NCBI GenBank assembly: GCA_937901365.1
Contig: CALCEF010000007.1
Coordinates: 1 to 7,460, forward strand
Reading direction: 5' to 3'
Length of the DNA: 7,460 nucleotides
Origin: an uncultured euryarchaeote
GTDB taxonomy: Archaea; Thermoplasmatota; Poseidoniia; Poseidoniales; Thalassarchaeaceae
Below the pieces are notes generated by a model that did not search any database, was not told the DNA's origin, and saw only the letters and a list, made by a program, of their open reading frames with translations. Shown piece after piece: positions 5,411 through 7,460 of this stretch (the stretch's first letter is position 1; each line of letters begins with the position of its first letter). A program made the position numbers and the translations under genes.

Positions 5411-6310
5411 TCACAAACGGGCTGTTCGCCCGCTTTCACCGTCGAACGATTGCCAGACGCTGGCCTGATCTTGGAAGGTATTTCCAAGGTTGTTGAAGAT
5501 AAACGGAGTCACGTTCATGTCATCGTCTGCGGGCGCTTGGGCACTTCCGTTGGCACAACTTGCATGCAAGGGGAATGTTTGTGTCTGAGCGGGTCCTACA
5601 ACGATGAATTCTTCATTGGTCACGACCAAATTTTGCTTACCATTCCAGTGTGATTGTTCAAACATTGCACCTTGTGGAATCCGTACTCGGAGATTGTTGC
5701 TGGTGTTGTTCTGCACACTCAATTGTAGGGCTCCATGGGAATCGAACCCGCTGCCGACGCATGATGTCAAACTCAGTTGGCCACTTTCGACGAGGTTGTA
5801 TATCGAATCAGGTGAATCGCAAACTCTCAGGTTCAGAGCGGTCGGAGAATATAGGCCAACCTTTTGCCCATCTCTCTGAGATCGCAAATAGGACAATTGT
5901 GAGAGCAATAGAACTCCACCCATACGTCGCCCTTCGTCCACTTGAATTCCGGTATAGGTGCTGAGGCCACTGTTTCTGAACATGTCTCTAGTACGCTTGC
6001 TACCATCCAAATCGCAGGCATTGATGTCATCGATGATGCGAATACTGGACTCATTCACTTCGATGTCCAAAGTTTCCAAATCTTCGATTTCCTCGACCCG
6101 GATATCATCGATTGAACAGACATCCGTAATTTGAAATCCATTTGTGTCAAACAATACACCAATTCGGGAATACGGCTCTACATCAACTCGAACCTCTTCT
6201 TGTGTGGTTGTCCTCTCTTCATCTCTCCCAAGGCCAACACCTTGGGGGATGGTCATCTCTCGGCGGTGAGGTGTGGGGTTGGCCAATATGACTCGGTAGC
6301 AAAGACTCAC
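5411..6310 (-). CDS. Protein of unknown function with IPQG beta unit at both ends
   Basis: I do not recognise this 299-residue protein. No membrane helix or signal peptide is evident. Its ends look related: near the N-terminus Asn11-Pro-Thr then IPQG at 21-24, and near the C-terminus Asn201-Asn-Thr then IPQG at 211-214, with the same 10-residue spacing and similar following strands (QEEVRVDVEPYSRIGVLF versus TNEEFIVVGPAQTQTFPL). This suggests two copies of a small beta-sandwich unit. The C-terminal copy is longer, continuing through QNLVVTNEEF, CANGS and a late TPF. The middle (about 60-190) is acidic and includes strand-like stretches. The start is GTG at 6310, set by a near-ideal Shine-Dalgarno site; the GTGA overlap with the upstream stop means it is co-translated with the 7275-6307 gene. 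Partners in one complex would be a natural guess, but nothing shows the biochemical role. Confidence 0.8.
   Translation of the reverse strand: MSLCYRVILANPTPHRREMTIPQGVGLGRDEERTTTQEEVRVDVEPYSRIGVLFDTNGFQITDVCSIDDIRVEEIEDLETLDIEVNESSIRIIDDINACDLDGSKRTRDMFRNSGLSTYTGIQVDEGRRMGGVLLLSQLSYLRSQRDGQKVGLYSPTALNLRVCDSPDSIYNLVESGQLSLTSCVGSGFDSHGALQLSVQNNTSNNLRVRIPQGAMFEQSHWNGKQNLVVTNEEFIVVGPAQTQTFPLHASCANGSAQAPADDDMNVTPFIFNNLGNTFQDQASVWQSFDGESGRTARL
5418..5436. terminator. Possible bidirectional terminator hairpin
   Basis: CGGGC (5418-5422) and GCCCG (5428-5432) form a 5-bp GC stem with loop TGTTC. The stem is flanked by AAA on the left and CTTT on the right, so both strands show hairpin then a short T-run. 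It lies 10 nt beyond the aquaporin stop and inside the last codons of the convergent gene (Arg-Thr-Ala-Arg). The T-runs are short, so strength is uncertain. Confidence 0.45.
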
Positions 6311-7275
6311 AGGATCACCTCCTCGCCGGCCGCAAGTCCCCTGTGTATGATGAGGCGAAGTTCAGGATTGTCACCACTTCTCTTGAGTTCAGAGCAGTAA
6401 CTGATGAATCTCTCAAGGCAATCAAATCCCTGTGGTTGGATGTCTTGCATCCCGTAATCATCGAAGTGAAGGAAAATGCGGACTACCTTGTTTCCACCCC
6501 TGCGCAAACACCGTGAATGTGCGGCATGCTCAAGGTTCTCGCAAAGGAACGAATTGGCCACATGAGCAGCATCTCCCTCCCACAATTCACGACAGTGACC
6601 CATTTCTTGCCCGAAGTTGATCGGACTCACATCGTCTCGATGTATCTCTTCGATCCCGTCGGAACGTGGTTGACAAATGTGTCCTTGAGGCATCATTCCG
6701 GGAACGATCCACAATTCTTCGTAACAAACGCGAGTTGTTGAACTCCCAGGTATCATATTCACCGCAAGGTTCTCTCGCACGGTTTGATTGTTGGACATGT
6801 CAAAGTGCATGCCCTGCAGGGCGCCAGCTGGCAATTGGTGTCCAGCCAACATTCGGTGCACTTTCTCAACCAATTCTTGGTATTCGTGGAATCGCAAGCC
6901 TCGACGAATCATCCACCCAACATAGGTGTTGGCCATCTCAGCGATTTGGTCCATTGTCAGTCCATTCACAACGCGTACATCGGGTAACCCCAACTCGGCG
7001 ATGAAGGTCTTGTCACCCACATCCATACGCACTTCATAGCCTGTGACATCAACGCCAAGTGTATCGGCCAATTCTTCTGCCGCATCGCGAATCCTTTCTG
7101 CTGATTCGGTGATGGTTTGCTCATCTTGAGGGGGGTCCATCCGAACAAGTTCACCCTCGTTATTCATCGCGTACGCAAGGCCTTGCTCAATCATCTCTCT
7201 ACATCGCTTCGGTCGGGCTCCACGGCCCCCATAGATCACTTCTCCATCCTCGCTGAAAATTCTGCTATCTCTCAT
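6307..7275 (-). CDS. Cys/His-rich protein of unknown function
   Basis: I do not recognise this 322-residue, apparently soluble protein. Residues 1-50 are basic then mixed (GGRGARPKRCREM). About 50-75 is a charged helix, and 105-145 looks helical (MDQIAEMANTYVGWMIRR, then EYQELVEKVHRM). The middle and end are rich in Cys and His: Cys184, 201, 228, 245, 256, 286, 294 and His212, 227, 238, 250, 253. The stretch 226-256 (Met-Gly-His-Cys to His-Ser-Arg-Cys) could bind metal, but spacing matches no finger I know. The ATG at 7275 is supported by a minus-strand TATA box and a GAGG upstream. The stop overlaps the next start by 4 nt, so the pair is probably one operon. No function is claimed. Confidence 0.78.
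   Translation of the reverse strand: MRDSRIFSEDGEVIYGGRGARPKRCREMIEQGLAYAMNNEGELVRMDPPQDEQTITESAERIRDAAEELADTLGVDVTGYEVRMDVGDKTFIAELGLPDVRVVNGLTMDQIAEMANTYVGWMIRRGLRFHEYQELVEKVHRMLAGHQLPAGALQGMHFDMSNNQTVRENLAVNMIPGSSTTRVCYEELWIVPGMMPQGHICQPRSDGIEEIHRDDVSPINFGQEMGHCRELWEGDAAHVANSFLCENLEHAAHSRCLRRGGNKVVRIFLHFDDYGMQDIQPQGFDCLERFISYCSELKRSGDNPELRLIIHRGLAAGEEVIL
6312..6323 (-). promoter_or_regulatory. Maximal Shine-Dalgarno site
   Basis: Read on the minus strand this is AGGAGGTGATCC, the complement of the usual archaeal 16S 3' tail GGATCACCTCCT over all 12 bases. It ends 1 nt before the GTG at 6310, with the GGAGG core 7 nt away. It decides that start and encodes Glu-Glu-Val-Ile near the end of the upstream protein. 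Confidence 0.85.
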
Positions 7276-7312
7276 TTATTCACTTCCTCGGAGACTACCG
7301 TAAACCTTGCCC

Positions 7313-7320
7313 TATTTAAA
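7313..7320 (-). promoter_or_regulatory. TATA box for the minus-strand pair
   Basis: On the minus strand this reads TTTAAATA. A start about 26 nt downstream falls near 7290, leaving a leader of about 15 nt that contains GAGG (7289-7286) before the ATG at 7275. Confidence 0.55.
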
Positions 7321-7370
7321 GGACACGAATAATTAGAAAAAATTTAAATTAATAAAATATAACCTTAACC

Positions 7371-7378
7371 TTTATATA
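7371..7378 (+). promoter_or_regulatory. TATA box for the right-edge gene
   Basis: TTTATATA is centred about 26 nt before 7401. This predicts a nearly leaderless transcript beginning at the ATG at 7402, and it makes the in-frame ATG at 7393 less likely. Confidence 0.6.
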
Positions 7379-7401
7379 GGGGATATGATTAAATGACATT
7401 T

Positions 7402-7460
7402 ATGAGCGAAAATATAACCCCCGAAAACGAAGCACGAGAACAGATTCCAGAGGAAGAATG
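7402..7460 (+). CDS. N-terminus of an unidentified protein, cut by window end
   Basis: The frame from ATG 7402 stays open to the window edge and gives MSENITPENEAREQIPEEE, an acidic, probably disordered start. ATG 7393 in the same frame would add three residues; the TATA position favours 7402. Too little is visible to name it. That it is a real gene rests on the strong promoter in front. Confidence 0.55.
   Translation, partial: MSENITPENEAREQIPEEE

Larger units (their letters stand above)
7276..7401. other. AT-rich divergent promoter region
   Basis: About 126 nt between two divergent genes, clearly more AT-rich than the coding parts, especially 7325-7378. It carries one TATA-like box for each direction and no coding sequence that I can support. 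Confidence 0.6.

Noticed and set aside
5450..5964. Plus-strand open frames opposite the 299-aa gene
   Set aside because: They are short and overlapping with odd composition; the minus frame has an ideal Shine-Dalgarno site and internal protein symmetry.
6312..6323. GGATCACCTCCT as the 3' end of a 16S rRNA gene
   Set aside because: No rRNA sequence surrounds it; it is coding and works as a Shine-Dalgarno site on the other strand.
1..7460. CRISPR array, tRNA, insertion sequence or attachment site
   Set aside because: I saw no regularly spaced repeats, cloverleaf, transposase or long terminal repeats.

Overview
The window looks archaeal. Close TATA-like boxes with short leaders precede at least three genes, and one junction carries a Shine-Dalgarno site fully complementary to the 16S 3' tail. 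It also encodes a tetraether lipid synthase (Tes)-type radical SAM enzyme beside bacterial-looking genes (Fpg glycosylase, Lgt-like transferase). My best guess is a marine Thermoplasmatota archaeon such as Marine Group II (Poseidoniales). That is inference from gene content and sequence style; no rRNA is present to settle it.

Layout, left to right. Positions 1-414 hold the 3' part of a formamidopyrimidine-DNA glycosylase gene. A TATA-led gene (583-1185) encodes a small protein with the aquaporin (MIP) fold pattern in which both NPA pore motifs are gone; it ends in a strong hairpin plus T-run terminator. A new promoter then leads a tight three-gene unit (1314-4640): an Lgt-like membrane transferase, a Tes-family radical SAM protein overlapping it by 4 nt, and an unrecognised membrane-anchored protein overlapping by 8 nt whose external part is built from internal repeats. 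A canonical aquaporin (4737-5408) follows, with a vacuolar TIP-like selectivity filter.

Convergent to these, with 2 nt between stop codons, is a two-gene minus-strand unit (7275 to 5411) of unrecognised proteins, translationally coupled through a 4-nt overlap. The second protein contains the same beta-rich IPQG unit at both ends. A 126-nt AT-rich divergent promoter region (7276-7401) separates this pair from the start of a plus-strand gene cut off by the window end.

Functionally, the plus-strand block is about the membrane: Tes joins lipid tails, the Lgt-like protein belongs to a family that uses a membrane lipid as donor, the third protein is membrane-anchored, and two MIP-fold proteins flank the unit. 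The most interesting possibility is an Lgt-like/Tes/repeat-protein module for making or modifying membrane-spanning archaeal lipids or lipid-anchored proteins. The co-transcription is well supported by the overlaps; the joint function is hypothesis.
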